The position numbers and the translations under genes are program-made. A DNA stretch of 64,000 nt. It comes from Variovorax sp. PBL-E5 (GTDB lineage: Bacteria; Pseudomonadota; Gammaproteobacteria; Burkholderiales; Burkholderiaceae_C). Below are positions 19,859 to 29,779 of the stretch, one piece after another. The notes under the pieces were generated by a model that saw only the letters and a list, made by a program, of their open reading frames with translations, was not told the DNA's origin and made no database searches. Where the stretch lies: the NCBI RefSeq assembly GCF_901827185.1, contig NZ_LR594671.1, positions 744,001 to 808,000 on the forward strand. Direction: 5' to 3'. Each line of letters opens with the position of its first letter. Position 1 is the stretch's first letter.

Positions 19859-20582
19859 GCGCACTGCTGTCCGTGCAGGGCCTGGGCAAGCGCTTCGGCG
19901 GACTGACCGCGCTGCACGACGTGTCCTTCGAAGTCGGCGCCGGCCAGATCGTCGGCGTCATGGGCGCCAACGGTGCCGGCAAGACCACGCTCTTCAGCCT
20001 CATCGCCGGCAACTCGCGCCCGAACGCGGGCCGCATCGAATTCGACGGCCAGCAGATCGTCGGCCTGCGGCCGGATCAGATCTGCCGGCTCGGCGTTGCG
20101 CGCACCTTTCAGATCGTCAAGCCCTTCGCTTCGCTGACCGTGCTGGAGAACCTGCGCACCGGCGCGATGTTCGGCCGCGCGCAGCACCTGCACGTGGCCG
20201 AGGCGGATGCCGCATCGCGCCGCGTGCTCGAAGACCTTGGCCTCGCCGCGATGGCGGACCGCCGCGCTTCGGCGCTCACGCTGTCGGGCCAGAAGCGGCT
20301 CGAGATCGCGCGCTGCGTGGCGACCGGTGCGCAGCTGCTGCTGCTCGACGAGGTGATGGCAGGGCTCACGCCCACCGAGGTCGGCGAGATGCTCGAGACG
20401 CTGCGCCGCCTGCAGCAGTCGCGCGGCCTCACGCTCCTGGTCATCGAGCACGTGATGCGCGCGCTGATGGAGCTGTGCGGCCGCATCGTCGTGCTGCACC
20501 ACGGCGAGCTGATCGCCGAAGGTTCGCCGGCGGAGATCGGCGACAACCCGAAGGTGCTGTCGGTGTATTTCGGAGCGCATGC

Positions 20583-20586
<4 letters not shown>
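19855..20586 (+). CDS. Branched-chain-type ABC importer, ATPase (LivG family)
   Basis: This 243-residue nucleotide-binding subunit has Walker A GANGAGKTT, the LivG-type segment VARTFQIVKPF after the Q-loop and the Walker B LLLLDEVMAGL. The signature reads LSGQKRLE rather than LSGGQ-R, as is usual for LivG. The GTG at 19855 is supported by GAAGGAG upstream and the overlap with the preceding stop. It pairs with the LivF-type ATPase that follows. Confidence 0.93.
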
Positions 20587-21305
<719 letters not shown>

Positions 21306-21317
21306 ACAGGACACGAC

Positions 21318-22151
21318 ATGGGCATGAGCTATCGCATTCCGGGTTCGCCCGCACTGGCCGTCGACCTCGCCGGCACCGGGCCGCTGGCCCTCTTCATGCA
21401 CGGCATCGGCGGCAACCGCAGCAACTGGCGCGCCAACCTGCCGGCCTTCGCGCCGCACTTCGCCTGCGTGGCCTGGGACGCGCGCGGCTACGGCGACAGC
21501 GAGGACTACGAAGGCACGCTCGCCTTCGACGATTTCGTCGACGACGTGCTGCGCGTGCTCGACCACTTCGGCGCCGAGCGCGCGCACCTGGTCGGCCTGT
21601 CGATGGGCGGCCGCATCGCGATGCGCGCGGCGCTGCTGCATCCGCAGCGCATCGCGACGCTGACGCTGCTCGACACGCACGAAGGCTTCGAGGCCTTCAC
21701 GCCGCAGCAGCGCCAGGATTTCGTCGACAGCCGGCGCGCGCCGCTGCTGGCCGGGCAGTCGCCGGCCGACATCGCCGATGCGGTCGCGCGCTCGCTGGTC
21801 GGGCCACACGCCACGACAGCGCAACTGCAGCAGCTGATCGACAGCATCGCGGCGTTGCACAAGGATTCGTACATCAAGTCGCTGCGGGCCACGGTCGACC
21901 AGGTGGTGCTGGGCGACATCTCGCGCATCACGGCGCCGGCACACTTCGTGGTCGGCGCCGACGACCGGCTCACGCCGGTGGCGATGCATCGCGAGATGGC
22001 GGCCAAGCTCGGCGGCGCACCGGTCACGGTGCTGTCGCGCGCGGGCCACTTGAGCAACATCGAGAATGCGCCGGCCTTCAACGCGGCGGCCGTCGAGTGG
22101 CTGGCGCCGCGCGCCACGCTCGGATCGACGCCGCTGCACTGGCCGGCCTGA
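21318..22151 (+). CDS. Alpha/beta hydrolase, possible NicD-type deformylase
   Basis: This 277-residue alpha/beta hydrolase has the oxyanion segment FMHGIGGNR, WDARGYGDS, the nucleophile elbow GLSMGG and a late GAGH-like RAGHLSN with the catalytic His. It follows the importer by 12 bases and is the last gene of the operon. NicD, the N-formylmaleamate deformylase that acts after NicX, belongs to this broad fold. Either this protein or the HGGG hydrolase at 15.9 kb could do that step; sequence alone does not decide. Ring-cleavage product hydrolases (MhpC type) look similar, so this is a family call. Confidence 0.8.
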   Translation: MGMSYRIPGSPALAVDLAGTGPLALFMHGIGGNRSNWRANLPAFAPHFACVAWDARGYGDSEDYEGTLAFDDFVDDVLRVLDHFGAERAHLVGLSMGGRIAMRAALLHPQRIATLTLLDTHEGFEAFTPQQRQDFVDSRRAPLLAGQSPADIADAVARSLVGPHATTAQLQQLIDSIAALHKDSYIKSLRATVDQVVLGDISRITAPAHFVVGADDRLTPVAMHREMAAKLGGAPVTVLSRAGHLSNIENAPAFNAAAVEWLAPRATLGSTPLHWPA

Positions 22152-22306
22152 GCCTTAGAAGATTTGCTTACATCTTTGCCAGAGGTGCTGTTTCGGCAGG
22201 CACCCTGTCGCAACGACCAGCCGGCGAGGCTTCCGCGCGAATTGCGCATCGTTGTCCACACCCTTGTCCCCCGGCGCGGTGGAGAACTTGCGGGCTTGCT
22301 GCGCCC
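22152..22306. other. Convergent intergenic gap
   Basis: This stretch of 155 bases lies between the hydrolase and the convergent LuxR-type gene. A weak hairpin, AAGAT (22159-22163) with ATCTT (22172-22176), lies just after the hydrolase stop and might help end transcription. Nothing else is clear. Confidence 0.35.
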
Positions 22307-23140
22307 TCAGTGGGTTCGTGCCGGCGATGCCGCGGAGGCCGTGCCGGCCTGCAGGCGCAGCCGGCGCCGCGTCAGCAATTCGGTTACCACATGGGCGAGC
22401 CGATTGCGGCCCTTGACATCCAGTTTTAGCAGGGCGTTTTTCAGGTAGTAGCGCACCGTGGAGATTTCGATGCCGAGCTCGCGCGCGATTTCCTTGTCCG
22501 CGTAGCCGCGCGAGGCCAGCATGGTGACCTCCGCCTCGCGCTCGGTCAGCCGCGCGTGCTCGGCCAGCAGCAGCGGCACGTCGGCCGCCTCGTCGCTCGG
22601 CAGCACGATCGCGTCGGCCGGCGCCGGCTTCTGCAGGCGCACGAAGGCGGCGGTCAAGGCCGGCTCGATCATGCGCAGGATCGCCAGGTCGTTGGCATCG
22701 AAGTCGTCGCGCGACTGGGTGCGGAACACCAGCAGATCGCCGACGCAGCGGCCCTCGGCGTAGGCATACAGGTTCATGCCCCAGTAGATGCCATGCACGC
22801 GCAGGAAGTCGTTGAAGAACTCGGTGCGCGTGAGTTCGCTCATCGAGAACACCTGGCTGAAGGAGGCGCAGCGCATCGGCTTGAGCGCCGGCGTGACCGG
22901 ATCGCAGAACTGGTAGTAGTGGTCGTAGGTGGCCGCGTGCGCCGCGTCCATGTTGTGCGCGACGCGGATCACATAGCGCGAGGTCTCGGGGTCCATGTCG
23001 CGCGACACCATGCTGTCGGCGCCGAGCAGCCGCGTGACCGGTCCCGCGAGTTGCTGCCTCAGCTCGTCGGCATCCTCGGCGTTGACCAGCAGTCGAAAAC
23101 TTTCCGCCAGCGCGGCGGACTGTCGCTCGCTCAGGTACAT
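22307..23140 (-). CDS. LuxR-type HTH transcriptional regulator
   Basis: This 277-residue regulator has a GAF/autoinducer-domain-sized N-terminal region (about residues 1-190) of unknown ligand and a C-terminal LuxR/FixJ helix-turn-helix. The HTH is visible as LTEREAEVTMLASRGY, KEIARELGIE and STVRYYLKNALLKL (about 205-250). No response-regulator receiver Asp pattern and no ATPase domain are seen. The ATG at 23140 has GGAG six bases upstream; the frame is open further upstream but without a good ribosome site. It is divergent from the amidase and amide-type importer genes, with a long inverted repeat between them, so it probably controls that operon. Confidence 0.85.
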   Translation of the reverse strand: MYLSERQSAALAESFRLLVNAEDADELRQQLAGPVTRLLGADSMVSRDMDPETSRYVIRVAHNMDAAHAATYDHYYQFCDPVTPALKPMRCASFSQVFSMSELTRTEFFNDFLRVHGIYWGMNLYAYAEGRCVGDLLVFRTQSRDDFDANDLAILRMIEPALTAAFVRLQKPAPADAIVLPSDEAADVPLLLAEHARLTEREAEVTMLASRGYADKEIARELGIEISTVRYYLKNALLKLDVKGRNRLAHVVTELLTRRRLRLQAGTASAASPARTH

Positions 23141-23380
23141 GGCAACTCCAATCCTCTGTGTTCGTCGGCGTCCGGGCGTCGCTGACCGCTTCGTTCCAAG
23201 CAACAAGGGTGCCCGGCCGCCGGTGCGACGGGTTCGCTGTCCCCTCATTCTTCAGGGGAGCCGTCGCGAACCCCGCTCGATATGCTGAACGTATCGCAAC
23301 ACCTGTCCGCAGGCAATCGGGGTTCGCGCAGGTGCGGCCCGGCCGCGCCGGGCGCCCGACCACCTGTATCGAGAGCTTCC
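23141..23380. promoter_or_regulatory. Divergent regulatory region, LuxR-type gene / amidase
   Basis: Two symmetric elements stand out in these 240 bases. TCCCCT (23240-23245) and AGGGGA (23254-23259) form a short dyad. A perfect 11-base inverted repeat, CGCGAACCCCG (23265-23275) and CGGGGTTCGCG (23318-23328), encloses 42 bases. The long one could be a pair of half-sites for the LuxR-type protein or form a hairpin in the amidase leader. No convincing -35/-10 pair was picked out. Confidence 0.5.
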
Positions 23381-24787
23381 ATGAACGCGTCTGAACTCGG
23401 AATCGTCGAATTGCAACGGGCGCTGGCGCAGCGCGAACTCAGCTGCGCCGACCATGTCGAGGCGCTGATCGCCCGCACCGAGGCCGCCGCCGGCCTCAAC
23501 GGCTATGTCGATTTCGATCCCGCGCCGCTGCGCGCCCAGGCACGGCAGGCGGACGCTCAGCGCGCCGCCGGCACCGCGCTGCCACTGCTCGGCATTCCGA
23601 TCGCGCTCAAGGACAACATCGACACCGCCGATCTGCCGACCAGCGCAGGCACGGGCGCATTGCGCGGCAAGCGCCCGAAGGCCGATGCCGAGATCGTGCG
23701 GCGGCTCAAGGCGGCCGGCGCGATCGTCGCGGGCAAGGCCAACATGCACGAGCTCGCCTTCGGCATCACCTGCAACAACGCGGTCACCGGCGCGGCGCGC
23801 AATCCGTGGGCGCCGGACCGCATTCCGGGCGGCAGCAGCGGCGGCTCGGCGGTGGTGGTCGCGGCCGGGCTGGTGCCGGCGGCGATCGGCACCGACACCG
23901 GCGCCTCGGTGCGCCTGCCTGCCGCGCTGTGCGGCGTCGCCGGGCTGCGGCCGACGGTAGGCCGGGTGCCGGGCCGCGGCATCGCGCCGATCGCTTCCAC
24001 GCGCGACACCGCCGGTCCGATCGCGCGCAGCGTGGAGGACCTCGCGTTGCTCGATGCGGTGCTGACCGGCGATGCGACGCCGGTGCCTGACGCATCACTC
24101 GCCGGCCTGCGCCTGGGCATTCCGCGCGAACGCTTCTGGGGCGAGCTCGACGCGCCGGTCGCCGCGGTCATGGACGACGCGCTGCAGCGGCTGCGCGCAG
24201 CCGGTGTGGTCCTCGTCGAAGTCGCATTGCCGGGCCTCGACGCGCTCAACGATGCCACGGGCTTTCCGGTGGCGCTCTTCGAATTCCTCGACGAGATGCC
24301 GCGCTACCTGCGCGATGCGGGACACGGTGTCGACATCGCGCAATTGCTGGCGGGCATCGGCAGCCCCGACGTGGCCGGCATCCTGCGACCGCTGCTGGCG
24401 GGCGGTGCGATTCCCGAAGCGGTCTACCGCGGCGCGCTCGAAACGCGCGGCCAGTTGCAGCGCCTCTACCGCGACACCTTCGAAAGCAACGCGGTGCGGG
24501 CGCTCGTGTTCCCCACTTCGCCGCTCACCGCGCGGCCGATCGGCCAGGACGAGACGGTCGAGTTCAATGGCCGGCAGGTGCCGACCTTCCTCGCCTTCAT
24601 CCGCAACACGGACCCCGGCAGCAACGCCGGCATCCCCGGCATCAGCCTGCCGGCCGGGATCGCGAGCGATGGCCTGCCGGTGGGCCTCGCGCTCGATGCG
24701 CCGGCCGGCAGCGACCGGCAGCTGCTGGGCATCGCCGCCGCCATCGAGCGGGTGCTGCCGCGTGCCGCCATGCCTTCGATTTCCTGA
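23381..24787 (+). CDS. Amidase (amidase signature family)
   Basis: This 468-residue amidase-signature enzyme has the Ser-cisSer-Lys triad in place: Lys77 in ALKDNIDT, cis-Ser152 in GGSSGGS and the nucleophile Ser176 in GTDTGASVRLPA (Ala replaces the usual second Gly). It hydrolyses an amide to acid plus ammonia; family members act on aliphatic, aryl and half-amide substrates. The ATG at 23381 begins MNASELGIVEL, the usual N-terminus; the frame is open upstream through the regulatory repeat. An amide/urea-type importer follows 33 bases later, so uptake and hydrolysis of an amide are probably coupled. A link to the pyridine operon (for example maleamate hydrolysis) is possible but unproved. Confidence 0.9.
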   Translation: MNASELGIVELQRALAQRELSCADHVEALIARTEAAAGLNGYVDFDPAPLRAQARQADAQRAAGTALPLLGIPIALKDNIDTADLPTSAGTGALRGKRPKADAEIVRRLKAAGAIVAGKANMHELAFGITCNNAVTGAARNPWAPDRIPGGSSGGSAVVVAAGLVPAAIGTDTGASVRLPAALCGVAGLRPTVGRVPGRGIAPIASTRDTAGPIARSVEDLALLDAVLTGDATPVPDASLAGLRLGIPRERFWGELDAPVAAVMDDALQRLRAAGVVLVEVALPGLDALNDATGFPVALFEFLDEMPRYLRDAGHGVDIAQLLAGIGSPDVAGILRPLLAGGAIPEAVYRGALETRGQLQRLYRDTFESNAVRALVFPTSPLTARPIGQDETVEFNGRQVPTFLAFIRNTDPGSNAGIPGISLPAGIASDGLPVGLALDAPAGSDRQLLGIAAAIERVLPRAAMPSIS

Positions 24788-24820
24788 GCCCCGACCCGCC
24801 CAAACATGAGGAGCCTCGTG

Positions 24821-25975
24821 ATGAACCGTCGCCATTTCGTTTCGTTCGCAGCGGGCCTGACCGGCGCTGCGCTGGCCTCGCGCAATGCGTTCGCGGCCAC
24901 GCCGCTGAAGGTCGCCGTGATGATCCCGCTGAGCGGGCCGGCCAGCCTGTTCGGCGCCTCGTCCAAGGCCTGCGCGGAGCTCGCGGTGGAGCAGATCAAC
25001 GCGCGCGGCGGCATCCTCGGACGCAAGCTCGAGATCGCGATCGGCGACGCCGGCCTGCCGCCCGCCGAGGCCGCGCAGACCGCGCTCAAGCTGTGGAAGG
25101 GCGGCAAGTGCGAGGTCTTCATCGGCATGCACGACAGCGCCGTGCGCGGCGCGCTCAACGGCCTGTTCAAGGGCCAGGTGCCTTACTTCTACACGCCGGT
25201 GTACGAGGGCGGCGAATGCGCGGCGGGCGACTTCATGAACGGCGAGACGCCGTCGCAGCAGCTCGAGCCCGTGATCCCGTGGCTCACCGGCGAGCGCAAG
25301 ATCAAGAAGTGGTACCTGATCGGCAACGACTACATCTGGGGCCGCAACACCAACGGTGCCGCCAAGGGCTACATCGCCCGGGCCGGCGCGCAGGTGGTCG
25401 GCGACGAGTACGTCGCCTTCACCGTCGACAACTTCGACTCGAGCCTGGCGCGCATCCGCGACTCGGGCGCCGACGCGGTGCTGGTGTCGCTGGTGGGCGG
25501 CTCGTCGGTCACCTTCAACAAGGCCTTCGCCGGCTTCGGCCTGGCCGACAAGGCGGTGCGGCTCGGATCGCTGATCGAGGAGAACACGCTGGCCGGCATC
25601 GGCAACGAGAACGCGAAGAACCTGTACGCCAGCATGGGCTATTTCTCGACGCTGACGACACCCGGCGCCACCGCCTTCGCCGCGGCCTATGCCAAGCGCT
25701 TCGGCGACAAGGCGCCGATGCTCAACGGCCTGGCCGAATCGACTTACGAAGGCTTCCTCATGCTGGATGCGATCGCGACCAAGGCCGGCGACCTGAACGT
25801 GGCCAAGATGGAGCGCGCAAGCGAAGGTGCGACCTACCAGGGCCCGCGCGGCACCGTGACGATGCATGCGCGCCATGTCGACCAGGACATCTTCGTGGCC
25901 GACGTGAATGCCAAGGGCTTCAACATCGTGAAGACCTTCTCGCACGTGCCTTCGGGCCAGAGCTGCAAGGCCTGA
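24821..25975 (+). CDS. Amide/urea-type ABC importer, periplasmic binding protein
   Basis: This 384-residue type I binding protein has a Tat-like signal (NRRHFVSFAAGL...AFA, cleavage near residue 25). The mature start LKVAVMIPLSGPASLFG and the segments YTPVYEGGECA and YLIGNDYIWG resemble the AmiC/FmdD/UrtA group that binds short amides or urea. The ATG at 24821 is used because GAGGAG (24808-24813) lies upstream; an ATG at 24806 overlaps that site and would spoil the signal peptide. It follows the amidase and precedes its own permeases and ATPases. Confidence 0.9.
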   Translation: MNRRHFVSFAAGLTGAALASRNAFAATPLKVAVMIPLSGPASLFGASSKACAELAVEQINARGGILGRKLEIAIGDAGLPPAEAAQTALKLWKGGKCEVFIGMHDSAVRGALNGLFKGQVPYFYTPVYEGGECAAGDFMNGETPSQQLEPVIPWLTGERKIKKWYLIGNDYIWGRNTNGAAKGYIARAGAQVVGDEYVAFTVDNFDSSLARIRDSGADAVLVSLVGGSSVTFNKAFAGFGLADKAVRLGSLIEENTLAGIGNENAKNLYASMGYFSTLTTPGATAFAAAYAKRFGDKAPMLNGLAESTYEGFLMLDAIATKAGDLNVAKMERASEGATYQGPRGTVTMHARHVDQDIFVADVNAKGFNIVKTFSHVPSGQSCKA

Positions 25976-26009
25976 GCAACGCACGCACCGCAGGCGAGCG
26001 ATCGAGCCG

Positions 26010-26867
26010 ATGGACAACAACGCGCTGCTGCTGCAGCTGCTGAACATCGCCTACCAGCTGTCGACGCTGGCTCTGATCACGCTCGGCCTCGCCGTGGTGT
26101 TCGGGCTGCTCGGCGTGCTGAACATGGCGCACGGCGAGTTCGTGATGCTGGGTGCCTACTCGGTGGTGGTGGTGCAGGGCCTCGGGCTGCCGCTCCTGTG
26201 CGCGGTACCGCTGGCGATGGTCGTCTGCGCGGCCATCGGCTGGGTGGTCGAGCGCTGGCTGATCCGGCCGCTCTATGCGCGGCCCTTCGACACGCTGCTT
26301 GCGACCTGGGCGCTGGCGCTGCTGATCCGCAAGGGTGTCGAAAGCCTCTTCGGCAAGGGCTACCGCAATGTCGAGACGCAGATGGCCGCGCCCGTGTCTT
26401 TCTTGGGCGTCAGCTATCCGGCCTACCGGCTCGCGCTGATCGCGATGGTGATCGCGATCATGGTCCTGCTGGTGCGCTGGTACCGCGGCAGTTCGGCCGG
26501 CCTGCGCGTGCGTGCGATGACCGGCAATCCGGTGCTCGCGCAGGCGCTCGGCATCGACACCGAGCGGCTGGCTTCGCGTGCCTTCGTCGTCGGCGTGACG
26601 CTGGCAGGCCTTGCGGGCGTGATGCTCGCGCCGCTGGTGCGCATCGAGCCCGGCATCGGCGTCGACTACTTGCTCGACTCGTTCTTCGTGCTCGTGGTCG
26701 GCGGGCTCGGCACGCTCTCGGGCCTGGGCGGCGGCGTGGCCGTGATCGGCGGCACCAAGGCCGTGGTGTCCGGCCTCGCGGACCAGACCAGCGGCTATGC
26801 CGTCGTGCTCGTCCTTTCCATTCTGTTCCTCTGGCTGCGACCCCATGGACTCTTCGGACGCCGTTGA
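26010..26867 (+). CDS. Amide/urea-type ABC importer, permease (LivH/UrtB family)
   Basis: This 285-residue permease has about eight membrane segments. LivH-family landmarks are GLAVVFGLLGVLNMAHGEF and FFVLVVGGLGTLSG. The following gene starts 23 bases before its stop, an overlap that implies coupled translation. Its partner permease is fused to an ATPase. Confidence 0.92.
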   Translation: MDNNALLLQLLNIAYQLSTLALITLGLAVVFGLLGVLNMAHGEFVMLGAYSVVVVQGLGLPLLCAVPLAMVVCAAIGWVVERWLIRPLYARPFDTLLATWALALLIRKGVESLFGKGYRNVETQMAAPVSFLGVSYPAYRLALIAMVIAIMVLLVRWYRGSSAGLRVRAMTGNPVLAQALGIDTERLASRAFVVGVTLAGLAGVMLAPLVRIEPGIGVDYLLDSFFVLVVGGLGTLSGLGGGVAVIGGTKAVVSGLADQTSGYAVVLVLSILFLWLRPHGLFGRR

Positions 26868-28620
26868 GCGCACCGGCCTCGCGATCAGCGCCGGGCCTGC
26901 GCTGAAGCCATGGATCGGCACCTTCGCGCTGGCCCTCGGCCTGATCGCGGTGCCGCTGGTGGCGGACAACTTCGTCGCCTACGAGATCGCGCTGTTCCTG
27001 ATCTACGGCATCGCGACGCAGGGCGTGGCGCTGTGCTGGGGCCAGTGCGGCTTCCTGCCGCTGGGCCATGCGCTGTTCTTCGGCCTTGGCGCCTACCTCG
27101 CGGGTGGCATCCTCAAGGCGGCCGAGCAGGGCAGTGCGTGGCTGGCGCTGCTGCCGATCGCGGTGCTGCTGCCGGCGGCTCTGGCGTGGCTGATCGCGCA
27201 CCTGGTGTTCGTGCGCAATGCGCGCAGCGGGCCCTTCTTCTCGCTGATCACGCTCGCGGCCACCATGCTCGGCTTTCTCGCGGCCCAGCAGTGGAGCGCG
27301 GTCACCGGCGGCTTCAACGGCCTCTCGGGCATCCCGGAGCTGCCGGGCACCGAGCGCTTCACCACGCTGTACTGGGTGATCGCGGCGGTCGCCGTCGCCA
27401 GCACCGCCGGGCTGACGCTGCTGATGCGCCGGCCGATCGGCGTGCTCTGGCGCGCCATCGCGCAGAACGAGGACCGGCTCCAGTTCTTCGGCTTCGCGAC
27501 CCATCGCTGGAAGGCCGGCGCCTTCGCGCTGTCGGCCGCGCTGGCGGCGCTGGCGGGCCTGCTGTTCGCGGCCCACCAGGGCATCGTCACGCCGCTGGCG
27601 ACGGACTACGTGCTGGCCACCCAGTTCGTGATCTGGGCGGCCGTCGGCGGCAAGGCGAGTCCGCTCGGTGCCTTGCTCGGTGCCGTCATCGTCGGCTATG
27701 CCTCGTCGGAACTGCGCGATCACTTCAGCGCCTGGGAGGTGATCGTCGGCATCGCGTTCATGGGCGTGGTGCGCTTCCTGCCGAACGGCGTCGCGGGATG
27801 GTTCGAGCGCTGGCGCCGGGCCGAGGCGGCGCCCCACGCGGTGCCGGCGCCCGCGGCACCGCTGCGCGGCCTGCCGTCGCTGGTCTTCGAGGAGGTCGCC
27901 ACCGGGCATGCGGGCGTGACGATCCTCGACGGGTTGACGCTCGCGTTGCAGGGGCCGGGCATCCGCTGCGTGATCGGTCCCAACGGCGCTGGCAAGACCT
28001 CGTCCTTCAACGTGATGACCGGCCGGCTGCCGGTGCGCGGCGGCCGCATCCATTTGCATGGCGAGGACATCTCGGGCTGGCCCGCATGGCGCGTGGCGCG
28101 CCGCGCGGTGGGCCGCAAGTTCCAGATCCCGGCGGTGTTCGCCGAGCTCAGCGTGCGGCAGAACCTCGCCATCGCCTTGTGGGCCGAGCGGCTCGGCGGG
28201 TGGCAGGCCTTCGCGCGCGCGCCGCTCGGCTGGCACTCGCCGATGGAGGACGAGATGCTGGGCCTGTTCCCGATGCTGCAGAGGCAGCTCGATCTGCCCG
28301 CGGGCCGGCTCGCGCAGGGCGACCGGCAGGCGCTCGAATTCGTGATGACCGTGCTGCCCGAGCCGCGTCTGTTGCTGCTGGACGAGCCGTGCGCCGGCCT
28401 GTCGCCCGCGGAGACGCGGCGCATGATCGATGCCATCAAGGTGGCCGCGCGCCGGCTCGATGCCGCGGCGCTGGTCATCGAGCACGACATGAGCGCGGTC
28501 GCGGTCATCGCCGGCCACGTGTATGTGCTCCACCAGGGCCGGCTGCTGGCCGAGGGCAGCCTGGCCGAGGTGCAGGCCGATGCCCGGGTGCGCGCGGTCT
28601 ATGCGGGAGGCAGCAAGTGA
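26845..28620 (+). CDS. Fused ABC importer permease-ATPase (LivM/UrtC + LivG/UrtD)
   Basis: This 591-residue fusion has a LivM-type permease in about residues 1-330 (CGFLPLGHALFFGLGAYL, RSGPFFSLITLAATMLG). A Pro/Ala-rich linker (about 331-350) follows, then a LivG-type ATPase domain with Walker A GPNGAGKTS, VGRKFQIPAVF and Walker B LLLLDEPCAGLSP. The region before Walker B reads LAQGDRQALE in place of the LSGG signature, as in UrtD-like ATPases. Both halves look intact. One importer half-site is thus covalently joined, while the second ATPase is separate and follows directly. Such fusions occur in amide/urea-type systems. Confidence 0.92.
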   Translation: MDSSDAVERTGLAISAGPALKPWIGTFALALGLIAVPLVADNFVAYEIALFLIYGIATQGVALCWGQCGFLPLGHALFFGLGAYLAGGILKAAEQGSAWLALLPIAVLLPAALAWLIAHLVFVRNARSGPFFSLITLAATMLGFLAAQQWSAVTGGFNGLSGIPELPGTERFTTLYWVIAAVAVASTAGLTLLMRRPIGVLWRAIAQNEDRLQFFGFATHRWKAGAFALSAALAALAGLLFAAHQGIVTPLATDYVLATQFVIWAAVGGKASPLGALLGAVIVGYASSELRDHFSAWEVIVGIAFMGVVRFLPNGVAGWFERWRRAEAAPHAVPAPAAPLRGLPSLVFEEVATGHAGVTILDGLTLALQGPGIRCVIGPNGAGKTSSFNVMTGRLPVRGGRIHLHGEDISGWPAWRVARRAVGRKFQIPAVFAELSVRQNLAIALWAERLGGWQAFARAPLGWHSPMEDEMLGLFPMLQRQLDLPAGRLAQGDRQALEFVMTVLPEPRLLLLDEPCAGLSPAETRRMIDAIKVAARRLDAAALVIEHDMSAVAVIAGHVYVLHQGRLLAEGSLAEVQADARVRAVYAGGSK

Positions 28621-29309
28621 CCGAGGGCTTCGTCTTCGACGGCGTGGTCGCGGGCTACGGCGACACCACGGTGCTGCGCGGCATCGGCGGCGCGGTCCGG
28701 CCGGGCCGCGTGCTCGGCGTGCTGGGCCGTAATGGCGTGGGCAAGACGACGTTGATGCGCGCGCTGGCCGGCTTCCTGCCGCTGATGGGCGGCAGCGTGC
28801 GCTTCGGCCCGCGCGAGCTGGCGAAGGTGCCCGCGCATGCGCGCCTCGCGGCGGGCATCGCCTACAGCCCGCAGGAGGACACGGTGTTCACCGAGCTCAG
28901 CGTCGGCGAGAACCTGCGGCTGCATCTGGCCGATGGCGGCATGGCGCGCTATGCGCCTTACTTCGAGGCCTTTCCGCGCCTGGCCGAACGCGGTGCGCAG
29001 CGGGCCGGATCACTCAGCGGCGGCGAGCGCAAGCTGCTCGCCTTCACGCGCACGCTGGCGCTGGATGCGGCGGTCACGCTGATGGACGAACCGACCGAGG
29101 GCGTGCAGCCGGAGAACATCGAGCGCATGTCGCGCCTGGTGCGCGCGCGTTGTGAGGCGGGGGGCGGCTTCGTCATCGTCGAGCAGAACCTGTCCTTCGT
29201 GCTCGGCACGGCCGACGAGGTGCTGCTGCTGGACCATGGGGAGGCCGTGCTCGCGGGGCCGATCGGCGGATTCTCCAGGAGCGACCTCGAGGGCCGCCTC
29301 GTCGTGTGA
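28617..29309 (+). CDS. Amide/urea-type ABC importer, ATPase (LivF/UrtE family)
   Basis: This 230-residue ATPase has Walker A GRNGVGKTT, IAYSPQEDTVFTELSVGENL, signature LSGGERK and Walker B VTLMDEPTEGVQPE. The TEGVQP segment and the RNGVGK Walker A are typical of the UrtE branch. The GTG at 28617 overlaps the fusion-gene stop (GTGA). It closes the amidase/importer operon. Confidence 0.92.
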   Translation: MTEGFVFDGVVAGYGDTTVLRGIGGAVRPGRVLGVLGRNGVGKTTLMRALAGFLPLMGGSVRFGPRELAKVPAHARLAAGIAYSPQEDTVFTELSVGENLRLHLADGGMARYAPYFEAFPRLAERGAQRAGSLSGGERKLLAFTRTLALDAAVTLMDEPTEGVQPENIERMSRLVRARCEAGGGFVIVEQNLSFVLGTADEVLLLDHGEAVLAGPIGGFSRSDLEGRLVV

Positions 29310-29325
29310 GGCTCGGAGCGCGGGC

Positions 29326-29601
29326 CTACGGCAGCTGCGCGGGCATCGTCTCCACGCCCCATTCGGCGCGCATGCCCGACAGCATGAGCCCGGTGTGCGT
29401 GTGCGCCGCAGCGACTTCGGCCGCCTCGTGCGAGCGCAGCGCGGCGACGCCGGAGGCGGTGGCCGAATTGTAGGTTGGCAACGGGCCGCGCGCATAGTCG
29501 ACGACGGTGGGCGTGTCGCCCGGCTGTCCCGAGACGATGATCGTCCAGTAGTAGTGCCCGGGGATGGGCTCGTCGACGATCAGCTCCAGATTGTTCTTCA
29601 T
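29326..29601 (-). CDS. Small hypothetical protein
   Basis: This open frame of about 91 residues is opposite to and just after the amide importer operon. The sequence begins MKNNLELIVDEPIPGHYYW and has no signal peptide or membrane segment. It looks like a compact soluble alpha/beta protein, and I do not recognise a family. The start is uncertain: ATGs at 29601, 29604 and 29625 are all in frame and none has a good ribosome site. Its codon usage matches the neighbours, and the product is not low-complexity, which favours a real gene. Confidence 0.6.
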   Translation of the reverse strand: MKNNLELIVDEPIPGHYYWTIIVSGQPGDTPTVVDYARGPLPTYNSATASGVAALRSHEAAEVAAAHTHTGLMLSGMRAEWGVETMPAQLP

Positions 29602-29779
29602 CATTGTCCGGTGGGTGGAGGCCATGCCGTATTGGGCGTGCAAACGCCGCAGGGCGGGGAGTGCGGATTTCACGGATCGGCGAATCGTCGGTAAAGATGC
29701 GGCCGCGACGACACAGCCGCGGCGCGGGTTCAGAATGGCGAGCCGGCAGCCCGCGCTGCGTTCAACCAGGTGCCACGCC

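Noticed and set aside
22155..23363. 402-codon minus-strand frame overlapping the LuxR-type gene
   Set aside because: It reads the regulator out of frame and yields an Arg-rich product; the LuxR HTH is intact in the 22307-23140 frame.
24806..24820. ATG at 24806 as start of the amide-type binding protein
   Set aside because: It overlaps the GAGGAG ribosome site, which serves the ATG at 24821; the latter gives a clean Tat-like signal peptide.
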